A stretch of 64,000 nt of DNA from Nonomuraea solani (lineage in GTDB: Bacteria; Actinomycetota; Actinomycetes; Streptosporangiales; Streptosporangiaceae): positions 372,001-436,000 of the forward strand of contig NZ_FNVT01000002.1 in NCBI RefSeq assembly GCF_900108335.1, written 5' to 3'. The position numbers and the translations under genes are program-made. This document shows positions 25,044 through 32,845 of this stretch, one piece after another; position 1 is the stretch's first letter, and each line of letters starts with the position of its first letter. The notes below the pieces were generated by a model that saw only the letters and a program-made list of their open reading frames with translations, ran no database searches and was not told the DNA's origin.

Positions 25044-26336
25044 CTATCGGCTGCGCTGGGTGAATCGCACCATGTTGCCGGAGGGGTCGAGAAAGGCGCA
25101 GTCGCGGACGCCGCCGGACCGGTTGATCGGCTCCTGCATCACTTCGGCGCCCGTGGCCTCGATGTGCTCGAAGATGGCGTCGCAGTCGTCGGTGACGAAG
25201 ACGAGACGGTCGAGCAGGCCCTTGGCCATCAGGTCCGCGATCGACCGCCGGTCGGCCGGCGAGACGCCCGGGTCCGCGCCGGGCGATTCGAGGAGGATCC
25301 GTACGTGCGGCTGTGACGGCGGGCCGACGCTCACCCACCGCGTCCCCTCGTACGCGACGTCATCGCGTACCTCGAAACCGAGCACGTCACGGTAGAAACC
25401 AAGCGCCTCGTCGAGATCGTGGACGGCGAGAGTGCAGGACGAGAGCCTGAGATCCGTGCCGGTCGATGCCGCTCCTTGCCGCCGGCGGGGAAGATAGACG
25501 ATGTCGAGGTCGCGGAGCCCCTCCGGGTCGGTGTCGATGACGATGCCGGTGATCTTCTCGTCGCTGATGGCGAACCTGAAGACGGCCTTCGGCCGGCCGT
25601 GGTGGACCCAGACGGCCGCCGGAACGCCGTCGACCAGGGCGAGCCGGGCGGCTTGGGCGCGTCCGGAGAAGAACGTCGCCACCGCGTGGCCGCCGTGAAC
25701 CTCGCCGAACACGGCGTCCGGATCGAGCAGGTCGAGCAGGGCGGCGAAATCCCCGTTGCGGGAGGCGGCCAGGAAGGCGGCGACGATCTCCCGCTTGCGC
25801 GATCGTGCGGCATCGGAGGCCTCGGCCGCTCCCTGTACCCGGCGCCGGGCCCGGCTGGCGAGTTGCCGGGCCGCCGCCGGTGAGCGGTCGATGACGGTGC
25901 CGATCTCGCCGAACGACACGGCGAAGACGTCGTGCAGGACGAACGCGAGCCGTTCGGCGGGAGTCAGCTCGTCCAGTACCACCATCAGCGCGACACCGAC
26001 CGAATCGGCCAGCAGCGCCTCGTCCTCGGGACCGGCCTGGCCGGTGGGGCGGATGCTCGCGTGCGGCACGGCCGGTTCGGGCGGCAGCGCGCCGGCCGGC
26101 TCCTCGTGCCGGTTCCTGCGGGCTTCGAGCATGTTCAGGCAGACCCGGGCGACGACCGTGGTCAGCCACCCGCCCGGATTCTCCACCTGGCCGGTGTCGG
26201 CGCGGGTGACCCGCAGCCACGCCTCCTGCACCGCGTCCTCGGCCTCACCGGGTGAACCGAGCATCCGGTAGGCCACCGCGTGCAAGCGGTCTTGGTGCTC
26301 GGCGAACCGCTCGCTCACCCAGTCTTGCTCGGCCAT
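25044..26336 (-). CDS. ECF41-like sigma factor fused to SnoaL-like and VOC domains
   Basis: A 430-residue RNA polymerase sigma factor with two C-terminal extensions. Sigma region 2 covers residues about 8-80 (HAVAYRMLGSPGEAEDAVQEAWLR), region 4 about 115-170 (LTPAERLAFVLHDVFAVSFGEIGTVI). A SnoaL/NTF2-like domain as in SigJ/ECF41 factors follows (FLAASRNGDFAALLDLLDPD to DPEGLRDL, about 180-290). The last 130 residues are a complete VOC domain (CTLAVHDLDEALGFYRDVLGFEV to FLDPSGNMVRF). ECF41 factors use the SnoaL domain for autocontrol instead of an anti-sigma factor; the added VOC could sense a ligand (inference). Matching promoters face this gene and both flanking VOC genes. Confidence 0.9.
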   Translation of the reverse strand: MAEQDWVSERFAEHQDRLHAVAYRMLGSPGEAEDAVQEAWLRVTRADTGQVENPGGWLTTVVARVCLNMLEARRNRHEEPAGALPPEPAVPHASIRPTGQAGPEDEALLADSVGVALMVVLDELTPAERLAFVLHDVFAVSFGEIGTVIDRSPAAARQLASRARRRVQGAAEASDAARSRKREIVAAFLAASRNGDFAALLDLLDPDAVFGEVHGGHAVATFFSGRAQAARLALVDGVPAAVWVHHGRPKAVFRFAISDEKITGIVIDTDPEGLRDLDIVYLPRRRQGAASTGTDLRLSSCTLAVHDLDEALGFYRDVLGFEVRDDVAYEGTRWVSVGPPSQPHVRILLESPGADPGVSPADRRSIADLMAKGLLDRLVFVTDDCDAIFEHIEATGAEVMQEPINRSGGVRDCAFLDPSGNMVRFTQRSR

Positions 26337-26337
26337 G

Positions 26338-26363
26338 TGTCACATTCCTCCATTTCGGCGGTC
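26338..26363 (+). promoter_or_regulatory. ECF41-type promoter for the rightward VOC gene
   Basis: TGTCACA (26338-26344), a 14-bp spacer and CGGTC (26359-26363), about 80 bp before the VOC start at 26445. It matches the known ECF41 pattern (TGTCACA in -35, CGTC-like -10). The -35 begins 2 bp from the sigma start codon on the other strand. Confidence 0.75.
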
Positions 26364-26372
26364 ATATCAATT

Positions 26373-26399
26373 GACCGGCGCACTCACGGCAATGTGACA
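26373..26399 (-). promoter_or_regulatory. ECF41-type autoregulatory promoter of the sigma gene
   Basis: On the minus strand: TGTCACA (26399-26393), a 15-bp spacer and CGGTC (26377-26373), about 37 bp before the sigma factor ATG at 26336. It faces the promoter at 26338-26363; the two -10 elements are 9 bp apart, so both genes are probably driven by the same factor from one 62-bp region. Confidence 0.72.
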
Positions 26400-26444
26400 G
26401 GCGGCCTGGCCGGCTCAGACAGTACGTACACAGGGAGACACAGA

Positions 26445-26858
26445 ATGAAAGCGCACGTGAGCTCGATCCTCCTCGGCGTCCGGGACCTGGACCGGGCCAA
26501 GCGGTTCTACATCGAGGGGCTCGGGTGGAAGGTCAAGGACGACTACGGCGTCTCGGTGTTCTTCGAGCCGGACGGGGGCTCGCTCGTCGGCTTCTACGGC
26601 CGCGACGGCCTGGCCGACCAGGTGGGTACGAGCCCCGAGGGCAGCGGCTTCAGCGGGATGGTCCTTACCTACGTCGTCCGTAGTGAGGCGCGGGTCGACG
26701 AGATCATGGCGGAGGCCGGGAAGGCGGGCGCCACGATTCTCAACCCTGCGGGCGCTTTGCCGTGGGGTGGGTATGGTGGCTCCTTCGCGGACCTGGACGG
26801 GTACGTCTGGAGTCTCGGCTACAGCGCTCAGGGTGCGGATCAGCCGTACGCGGAATAG
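26445..26858 (+). CDS. VOC-superfamily (glyoxalase/dioxygenase-like) protein
   Basis: A 137-residue VOC protein (ILLGVRDLDRAKRFYIEGLGWKV... to GSFADLDGYVWSLGY). The ATG at 26445 is chosen because GGGAGA lies about 8 nt upstream and the frame upstream is non-homologous and crosses the promoter. It is transcribed from an ECF41-type promoter, opposite to the fused sigma factor. It is similar in layout to the VOC gene at 24575, suggesting related binding roles. Ligand unknown. Confidence 0.9.
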   Translation: MKAHVSSILLGVRDLDRAKRFYIEGLGWKVKDDYGVSVFFEPDGGSLVGFYGRDGLADQVGTSPEGSGFSGMVLTYVVRSEARVDEIMAEAGKAGATILNPAGALPWGGYGGSFADLDGYVWSLGYSAQGADQPYAE

Positions 26859-27252
26859 CCGCCGTGGAACGTTTCTGACGCGGGTGGGTGGCGCGGCCTC
26901 GGGTGATTCCTCCGCATGAGGGCGTGGCCATGCACGGCGGCTCCAACACCCGGTTCCGGGCGCCGCTGCCGGTCCGGCGGCCGAGTTTCGTCGGCCCGGG
27001 TACGGCCGCCGGCCGGTGTGGCACATCCGGACGCTGCCACTGGCCGGCGTGCTCGGCCCAGATGCGGTCAACGACCGGGCGTGCCGTCCCGTTGGAAGCC
27101 CTCTCGCATGGGGCTCGGGACGGGAGCCCCGAGCCCGAGCGTCGGCGTCGACCGCGCGTTCGCGGGGTCGAAGCCGGGAGGCAGTCTCAATGTGAGGATC
27201 TTGCGTTGCGCCCCGGATCTCGTCCAGGGCCGGGACGCGAACCTCTGATGAT
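26859..27252. other. Convergent intergenic region with dispersed repeat
   Basis: About 390 bp between the VOC gene and the convergent DUF6882 gene. No gene is supported. The middle contains a copy of the dispersed hairpin repeat also found after the conservon. Confidence 0.5.
27111..27136. terminator. Hairpin, dispersed repeat copy B (inverted relative to copy A)
   Basis: Perfect 9-bp stem (GGGCTCGGG at 27111-27119, arm 27128-27136) with an 8-nt loop ACGGGAGC, the reverse complement of the loop in copy A at 22917-22924. Homology extends on both sides for about 55 bp in all, with a 13-bp gap. It lies between convergent genes, so a bidirectional terminator role is likely. Confidence 0.65.
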
Positions 27253-27966
27253 TTACCCGCCAGACAGGCTCGCCTTGATGCCGGCCACCCGGCCGTACTC
27301 GTCGAACTCGATCATGGCCTCGAAGCCCGGCCCCGTGAGCCGGGCGTGATCGCGGTCGAATGTCGCGCCGAGGCCGCGTTTGGCGGCGTAGCTGGACAGG
27401 GCGCGCCGGTGGTCGGTCAGGAGCAGGCCGGTGAGGGCCTGCTGGATGACGCGCATGACGCGGGCCGGCTCGGGCGGCGGGAGCTGGAAGTCCGGGTGCT
27501 CCACCAGGAACGCCGCGCGGGTGCCGCCGCCGGCGTCGCCGTTGTACGACGTCCAGCCACCGGTCACGGCCTTGGCCGCCTCCGTGATGAGCCCGGCGGC
27601 CAGGTGCGGCTCCGACGGGGAGCCGGGCAGGGCCCTGAACGGGACTTCGGCGGAGGCCAGTTCGGGGATGCCGTACTGCTGGCCGAAGTCGCGCAGCCGC
27701 GCGGACGCCTCGGTGAGCTCCTCGGGGAAGCCGGATGGGTTCGCCCAGGCCCACAACCACGAGCCCGGGCCGGGGGCGGCGCTGCCGAGCAGGTGGAAGC
27801 GGGTGCAGACGATCGTGCGGCCGGGGGTGGCGAACTCGAAGTGCCGCCTCTGGAGGTCGACGTTCCAGTTATGGTCGGCGAGGACCTCTTCAAGGTGCAA
27901 CTGGTGCTCCAGGGAGAGCAGAGCCGCGTCGTCGAGGAGGTTCGCGAACGTGAGCGAATCTGACAT
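27253..27966 (-). CDS. DUF6882-like protein
   Basis: A 237-residue soluble protein I recognise as resembling the DUF6882 family of actinobacteria (HHEEVLADHNW-type N-terminal helix followed by a beta-rich domain with SWLWAWANP). The C-terminus has a short second domain (GLGATFDRDHARLTGPGFEAMIEFDEYGRV). No signal peptide or catalytic motif is visible. It is monocistronic and its function is unknown. Confidence 0.7.
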   Translation of the reverse strand: MSDSLTFANLLDDAALLSLEHQLHLEEVLADHNWNVDLQRRHFEFATPGRTIVCTRFHLLGSAAPGPGSWLWAWANPSGFPEELTEASARLRDFGQQYGIPELASAEVPFRALPGSPSEPHLAAGLITEAAKAVTGGWTSYNGDAGGGTRAAFLVEHPDFQLPPPEPARVMRVIQQALTGLLLTDHRRALSSYAAKRGLGATFDRDHARLTGPGFEAMIEFDEYGRVAGIKASLSGG

Positions 27967-28069
27967 ATCCCGCAGGCTAAAGGCTCCACAGGGGCTTTGA
28001 GCTGGCTTTTTCTGGATTGTCGAAATGAGCCGGCCTCAGGTGATCGCCTCCGCGGCCAATGAGCCACCG

Positions 28070-28594
28070 TTAGACGATCGCCTCCGCGGCCGTGGTCAGG
28101 CCGCCCGCGACGAGGCCGACGACCAGGATCAGCGGGCTGCCCTTGAGCGCCTCCACGGCGTGAAAGCACAGGTCACGATACTCCTTCATGCCCTCCGTAC
28201 CAGGCAGGACCATGAGGGCGGGGCGCAGGCCGGCGAGGATGAGCCAGTCGAGGACGACCAGGTCGAAGAGCGTCATGGTGGCGAAGGCGATCGCGGCGCA
28301 GGCGGCGGCACGCCAGAAGCCCAGGTCGTGGCCGATCGAGGCGCGCAGATCGAGCACGGCGGCGGTCAGCAGGGGCAGGAAGCACACGCCCCAGAACAGG
28401 ATCCCCACCCAGATCGCCACTTTTCCGCCTCGGGCGCTCCTGGGTTTGCCGTAGCGCTCCTGGATGGCCGGCGGGTAGTCGCCGAGCAGGAAGTCCCTGC
28501 TGACCGCGAAGCCCGCGAGCAGGGCGATGGTGAATAACAGGCTGATGACCAGGCCGTAGCCGATGCCGTGACCGACGATGGCGTTCCATTCCAT
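28070..28594 (-). CDS. Hypothetical four-helix membrane protein
   Basis: A 174-residue protein not recognised. Four hydrophobic segments are visible: GYGLVISLLFTIALLAGFAV, VAIWVGILFWGVCFLPLLTAAVL, AACAAIAFATMTLFDLVVLDWL and SPLILVVGLVAGGLTTA. The ATG at 28594 has AGGTGAGG upstream and is preferred over GTG 28603. It diverges from the TetR gene with 59 bp between starts, so it is the likely target of that regulator. Confidence 0.75.
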   Translation of the reverse strand: MEWNAIVGHGIGYGLVISLLFTIALLAGFAVSRDFLLGDYPPAIQERYGKPRSARGGKVAIWVGILFWGVCFLPLLTAAVLDLRASIGHDLGFWRAAACAAIAFATMTLFDLVVLDWLILAGLRPALMVLPGTEGMKEYRDLCFHAVEALKGSPLILVVGLVAGGLTTAAEAIV

Positions 28595-28653
28595 GCGCCT
28601 CACCTTAAAGTCAACGGAGTGTGAAGTTCAAGGGACGCGGCTAGGATGGGCCG

Positions 28654-29382
28654 ATGTCGGACAGCGGTGAGGTCAGGCGGCGCCGCCGGCCCGCATACCG
28701 GTCGGGGCGGCCGACCCTCACCAAAGAGGGCATCGCCCGGGCGGCGCTCGACCTGCTCGGTGACAAGGGCCCGGCCGAGCTGACGATGCGCGCCCTCGCG
28801 CAGCGGCTCGGCGTGTCTCCCAGGGCGCTCTACAACTACGTCACCGATCGCGCCCACCTGCTGGAGCTGATCATCTCCCTCAGCCAGGCCGCCCGGCCCG
28901 AGCCGCGCCTGGATCCGGCCCGGCCCGAGGAGAGCCTGCGCGGTTACTGCCGGCGGCTGCGCGCCTGGTACCGGGCTCATCCGGGGCTGCTCGCCCTGGC
29001 CCGCGCCGAAGACCTGACCGCCTTCGCCTCCGCCGACCTGCTGCGCGCCGACGACGCGCTGGTGGCGTTCTTCCTGGAGATCGGGCTGTCCCCGCGGGAC
29101 GCGTACCGGGCCTGGGCGGTCACCGTCCTGCAGGTCGCCGGGTTCGCGGAGGTCTGGGACGCCTGGCACGACCGTCCGCCGCCGGGCGCGGATCCGGCCA
29201 CGTGGGGCGGGCTCCCGCCGGCCGCGCCCGCCGAGCTCCCGCACCTGACCGAAGCGGAGGCCGCGGGCGACGCCGCCGCCCTCGCGCCGGACGCCCTGTT
29301 CGAGACCGTGCTCGACCTGCTGGTGGCGGGCATCGAGGCCATGCGGCGAACGAAGGAGACCGATCATGTCCTCGGTGGGTGA
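28654..29382 (+). CDS. TetR/AcrR-family regulator
   Basis: A 242-residue repressor. After a basic N-terminal tail (RRRRRPAYRSGRP), the HTH lies at residues about 45-70 (TMRALAQRLGVSPRALYNYVTDRAHLLEL). The long C-terminal ligand domain resembles the TetR-C type. It diverges from the membrane protein at 28070-28594 and overlaps the following 2H phosphoesterase gene by 17 nt, so control of both neighbours is plausible. Ligand unknown. Confidence 0.88.
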   Translation: MSDSGEVRRRRRPAYRSGRPTLTKEGIARAALDLLGDKGPAELTMRALAQRLGVSPRALYNYVTDRAHLLELIISLSQAARPEPRLDPARPEESLRGYCRRLRAWYRAHPGLLALARAEDLTAFASADLLRADDALVAFFLEIGLSPRDAYRAWAVTVLQVAGFAEVWDAWHDRPPPGADPATWGGLPPAAPAELPHLTEAEAAGDAAALAPDALFETVLDLLVAGIEAMRRTKETDHVLGG

Positions 29383-29851
29383 CACCGCGCTCATCGTCAA
29401 CGTGCCGGAGGCCGAGCCGCTGGTGCGGCGGTGGCGGGCGCGGGAGCTCGGCTTCCTGGCGCACGTCACGGTGCTGGTGCCGTTCCTGCACGTGAGCCGG
29501 GTCGATGACACGATACGCGATGAGCTACGGGAGCTGTTCCTGCGCCATCCGGCCTTCGAGGTGACCTTCCGCGAGATCGGCCGGTTTCCCGACGTGGTCT
29601 ATCTGGTGCCCGAGCCGGCGGACCCGTTCGTCCGGCTGACCGAGGCGGTGGTCGCCCGCTGGCCGGAGGCGCCTCCGTACGGCGGGCGATTCGACACCGT
29701 CATCCCCCACCTGACCGTGGCGGCCGAAGCCGAGGTCGACCTGGTGGCCGCCGCACTGCCCCTGACCGGCCGCGCCAGGGCCGTGTCGCTGCTGGTGTGC
29801 GACGACGGCGAACACTGGAGCGAGGCCGGCGCCTTCCCCTTGGGCACCTGA
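29366..29851 (+). CDS. 2'-5' RNA ligase family (2H phosphoesterase) protein
   Basis: A 161-residue 2H phosphoesterase. The two HxT/S-x signatures are HVTV (near residue 33) and HLTV (near residue 116), as in the 2'-5' RNA ligase/cyclic phosphodiesterase fold. The physiological RNA or nucleotide substrate is unknown. GAAGGAGA precedes the ATG, which lies inside the end of the TetR gene, indicating co-transcription. Confidence 0.85.
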   Translation: MSSVGDTALIVNVPEAEPLVRRWRARELGFLAHVTVLVPFLHVSRVDDTIRDELRELFLRHPAFEVTFREIGRFPDVVYLVPEPADPFVRLTEAVVARWPEAPPYGGRFDTVIPHLTVAAEAEVDLVAAALPLTGRARAVSLLVCDDGEHWSEAGAFPLGT

Positions 29852-29868
29852 TGAGAAGACGAGCCGTC

Positions 29869-31080
29869 TCACGTGCCGCGCCGGCCACCTGAACCGCCCT
29901 GGGCGAGCGCGGCGAGGAAACCGCCGACGAACGCATCGCCGAGCCCGACGGTCGTGGGCGCGGCGACGTCGAGATCGAAGCCTGGCAGGCAACGAACGGC
30001 CCCGCCCATTCGGCTTTCCAGGGCCGCGGCGAACTCCACGGACTCCGTTCGCCTCTGACGGTTCCGCATGAGTTCGTCGTGGTGGTTCGTGTACGCGTCG
30101 CCGTGACAGTAGCGAGTGCTGGCGATCACGATGCCCTCGTTCAGCGACTCCGCGTACTCGCCGGCTCTCTCACCGAACGCCGCCGACCAATACTTGGTGT
30201 GCACCACCAGCGTCGGCACGGAAATGAGGGCTCGCAGCGATTCGAGGGCACGTGCCACCTCCGCCACGGAGAGCAGGTCGACGGCGTGGCCCAGGTGCGC
30301 CTGCAGTTCGTCTTCGTTCAGTCCGTAAATGTCGATGACTTCCACGAGCGCGTCGCGGACCCGTTGGCTGAGGCCCGGCTCGTGGAATCCGGCATCCTCG
30401 TAGTAGACCACCACCTCGGCCGGAAGTCGTCGCATGTGGTCTCTCAGCGCCGACAGACGCAGGTCGAGTGTTCGCCGGTCCCGTACCGCGTTGAATCCGG
30501 AGATCAGAAAGACCCGTGCGTCGCGAAGCGACGAGCCCAGCTCATCGCTCAGCAGCATGGACTCGTTCGCCGGATCGTTGACATAGATCAATCGGTTCGG
30601 AAACGGCGCACGGATGTCGATGTCACCCGCCCGGACCCGCATGCCCTGGTCGTACTGCACGATCAGGTGCGGATAGAGGGTGTCCTGGTCGCCGCTGCAG
30701 ATGTAGTCGCAGTCTGCCGGCAGCAGACGGCGGACGATGTCGTTGAGGCTGACCAGATGCAGGGTGGACGGTACGCCGAGCCGGCTCATCTCCATCGCCG
30801 CCCGAACGGAGGTCCCGCCCAAGGTCGTTCGTTTGGGGAATCGCCCCGCGAACGCGCTCAGGCATTCGGAGGAGGCGACGAAGTGCTCGCCTCCTCCGCC
30901 CTTGTCGAGGTAGCTGAGAATCGAGATGACCAGCTCGCGCTCGGTGGTCACGGTGACCGATGACGTCAGCTCGGCATGGTGGATCCGGTATTCGCCGACC
31001 AGCCGATTCAAGACCGGCGAGGACAGCTTGAGTTCGTAGTCGACGCATCCCCCCAAGCCCAGGACCACATGACTGGTCAT
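29869..31080 (-). CDS. ADP-dependent phosphofructokinase/glucokinase-family sugar kinase
   Basis: A 403-residue ribokinase-fold kinase resembling the ADP-dependent glucokinase/phosphofructokinase family. Evidence: a GGTSVRAAMEMSRLG substrate-side segment, the family-like helix-strand segment ending IDIYGLNEDEL near residue 255, and the catalytic GLGDAFVGGF near the C-terminus. PfkB-type ATP kinases lack the NEDEL segment in this position. It ends a sugar operon, one base after the class II aldolase, with which it probably forms a catabolic step: phosphorylation followed by aldol cleavage. The true phosphate donor and sugar are not deducible. A strong ribosome-binding site is not seen; translational coupling is likely. 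Confidence 0.75.
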   Translation of the reverse strand: MTSHVVLGLGGCVDYELKLSSPVLNRLVGEYRIHHAELTSSVTVTTERELVISILSYLDKGGGGEHFVASSECLSAFAGRFPKRTTLGGTSVRAAMEMSRLGVPSTLHLVSLNDIVRRLLPADCDYICSGDQDTLYPHLIVQYDQGMRVRAGDIDIRAPFPNRLIYVNDPANESMLLSDELGSSLRDARVFLISGFNAVRDRRTLDLRLSALRDHMRRLPAEVVVYYEDAGFHEPGLSQRVRDALVEVIDIYGLNEDELQAHLGHAVDLLSVAEVARALESLRALISVPTLVVHTKYWSAAFGERAGEYAESLNEGIVIASTRYCHGDAYTNHHDELMRNRQRRTESVEFAAALESRMGGAVRCLPGFDLDVAAPTTVGLGDAFVGGFLAALAQGGSGGRRGT

Positions 31081-31081
31081 G

Positions 31082-31942
31082 TCAGTACAGAGAGGCCTTG
31101 CCGGCCGCTTCGAAGAGGTCGATCTTCTGCCCGGCCACCGCCTTCATCGCGTCGATGCACGGCGGCTGAATGGAGAGCGGTTCGCGCAGGCCCTCATCGG
31201 CCAGGACTTCACGCATCTTCATGTGGTAGGCCAGCTTGATGTCACTGGAGATATTGATCTTGTTGATGCCGAGCTTGACCGACTGCGCGATCTCCTCGTC
31301 GGGATTGCCCGAGCCGCCGTGCAGCACCAGGGGGATCCTGACCCGGTCCTTGATCTCCTTCAGCAGGTCGAGCTTGAGCTCCGGCTTCAGGGTCTTCGGG
31401 TAGATGCCGTGGTAGGTGCCGATGGCCACGGCGAGACTGTCCACCCCGGTTTCCCGCACGAAGGTCACGGCGTCCGCCGGGTCGGTGTAGATGATCGCGT
31501 CGCTGCCGTCCTCGGCCTCGCCGTCGGTCTTGCCGATGGTCCCCAGCTCCGCCTCGACCGACAGGCCGACCGCGTGCGCGGTGTCGGCGACCTTCCTGGA
31601 GAGCGCGATGTTCTCCTCGAAGGACTGCATCGAGGCATCGATCATCACCGAGGTGAAGCCGATCCGGATCGCGGTCAGCATCTCCTGATAGGTCGCGCCG
31701 TGGTCCCAGTGAATCGCGATCGGCACGGACGACCGATGGGCTCGCTGGGTCATCGCGGCGATCACGTCCACGCCGATGTGCCGCACCTCGTCGGGATGGA
31801 TCCCGATGAAAAGCGGCGCGTTCTTCTCTTCGCTGATGTCCACGATGCCGTTGAACATGGCGTAGTCACTGATATTGAAGGCGGGCACCGCGAAGTTTCT
31901 TTCGTTCGCGACGGCCAAGAGCACCTTGCCGGTCGTTAGCAT
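31082..31942 (-). CDS. Class II ketose-bisphosphate aldolase (GatY/KbaY-like)
   Basis: A 286-residue zinc-dependent aldolase. The metal ligands are in HWDHGA (near residue 80), in the YHGIYP segment and in LHGGSG. The length equals the tagatose-1,6-bisphosphate aldolase type. The ATG at 31942 has AAGGAGA upstream; an in-frame extension to 31990 is Arg-rich and unlikely. It would cleave a ketose (bis)phosphate to dihydroxyacetone phosphate and an aldehyde. Encoded between the permease and kinase genes of one transcription unit. Confidence 0.92.
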   Translation of the reverse strand: MLTTGKVLLAVANERNFAVPAFNISDYAMFNGIVDISEEKNAPLFIGIHPDEVRHIGVDVIAAMTQRAHRSSVPIAIHWDHGATYQEMLTAIRIGFTSVMIDASMQSFEENIALSRKVADTAHAVGLSVEAELGTIGKTDGEAEDGSDAIIYTDPADAVTFVRETGVDSLAVAIGTYHGIYPKTLKPELKLDLLKEIKDRVRIPLVLHGGSGNPDEEIAQSVKLGINKINISSDIKLAYHMKMREVLADEGLREPLSIQPPCIDAMKAVAGQKIDLFEAAGKASLY

Positions 31943-31996
31943 TGCTTTGTTTCTCCTTCTTGGTGGTGAATTATCGATCGGGACGGGCACAGTGCG

Positions 31997-32839
31997 TCAG
32001 GCCTTGACGGCGCCGGAGGTGAGGCCACCGATGAATCGCCGCTGGAAGAGCAGGAACAACACGAGCACCGGAATGGATCCGAGGATGCTCATGGCCATCA
32101 TCTGGTTCCACTCGTAGGAGTGCTGGCCCATCAGGAGCTGGATGCCGATGGGAACGGTTCGCATGTCATCGGTACGAGTGAGGGTCAGCGCGAACAGATA
32201 TTCGTTCCACGAGATCATGAAGGTGTAGACGCCGACGGCGACGAGCCCGGGAGTCGAAATGGGCACCAGGATCCGCCAGAGAGCCGTCCAGCTCGACGCC
32301 CCGTCCACCTTGACGGATTCGTCCAGTTCCCGGGGCAGGGTGTTGAAGTACGCGGTCATCATGATGATCGCATAGGGCAGGGTGAACACCATGTGCGTGA
32401 GAATCAGGCCCGGATAGGTGTTGTACAGGCCGAGCCCCACCACGAGACCAAAATAGGGAATGACGAGGGTGATCGGCGGCACCGCCTGAACGGTCACGAT
32501 CACGGCATTGATGGATCGCTTCAGCGGAAAGTTGTAGCGGCTGAATCCATACGCCGCGAGGATCGCCACGAACAAGGTCAATGCCGTGACCGTCAGCGCG
32601 ACGATGTAACTGTTGATGAAAAATCTCAACTGGGTCGTGTCGCCCAGGATCTTGCCGTAGGCGTCGAACGAGAAATTGTCGGTGACAAGCCGCGGCGGAA
32701 CCTGGAAGACCTCCCCGTTGGTCTTGAACGACGTCGACAGCATCCACACGACCGGAAGACCGGCGAAGGCCGCACCGGCGCACAAACCTGCGAACACGGC
32801 GATCTTCGCGCCGAGGCGCCGCCTTTTGCGGGTGAGCAC
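31997..32839 (-). CDS. Carbohydrate ABC transporter permease (MalG-type)
   Basis: A 280-residue inner-membrane permease with six predicted helices and the EAA-type loop, seen as LPRELDESVKVDGASSWTALWRILVPISTPG. GTG start with AGGAGAGG upstream. It pairs with the permease encoded just before it (6-bp gap). No ATP-binding subunit is encoded in the operon, as in many actinobacteria where a shared MsiK-type ATPase serves several importers. Confidence 0.93.
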   Translation of the reverse strand: MLTRKRRRLGAKIAVFAGLCAGAAFAGLPVVWMLSTSFKTNGEVFQVPPRLVTDNFSFDAYGKILGDTTQLRFFINSYIVALTVTALTLFVAILAAYGFSRYNFPLKRSINAVIVTVQAVPPITLVIPYFGLVVGLGLYNTYPGLILTHMVFTLPYAIIMMTAYFNTLPRELDESVKVDGASSWTALWRILVPISTPGLVAVGVYTFMISWNEYLFALTLTRTDDMRTVPIGIQLLMGQHSYEWNQMMAMSILGSIPVLVLFLLFQRRFIGGLTSGAVKA

Positions 32840-32845
32840 GGATGA

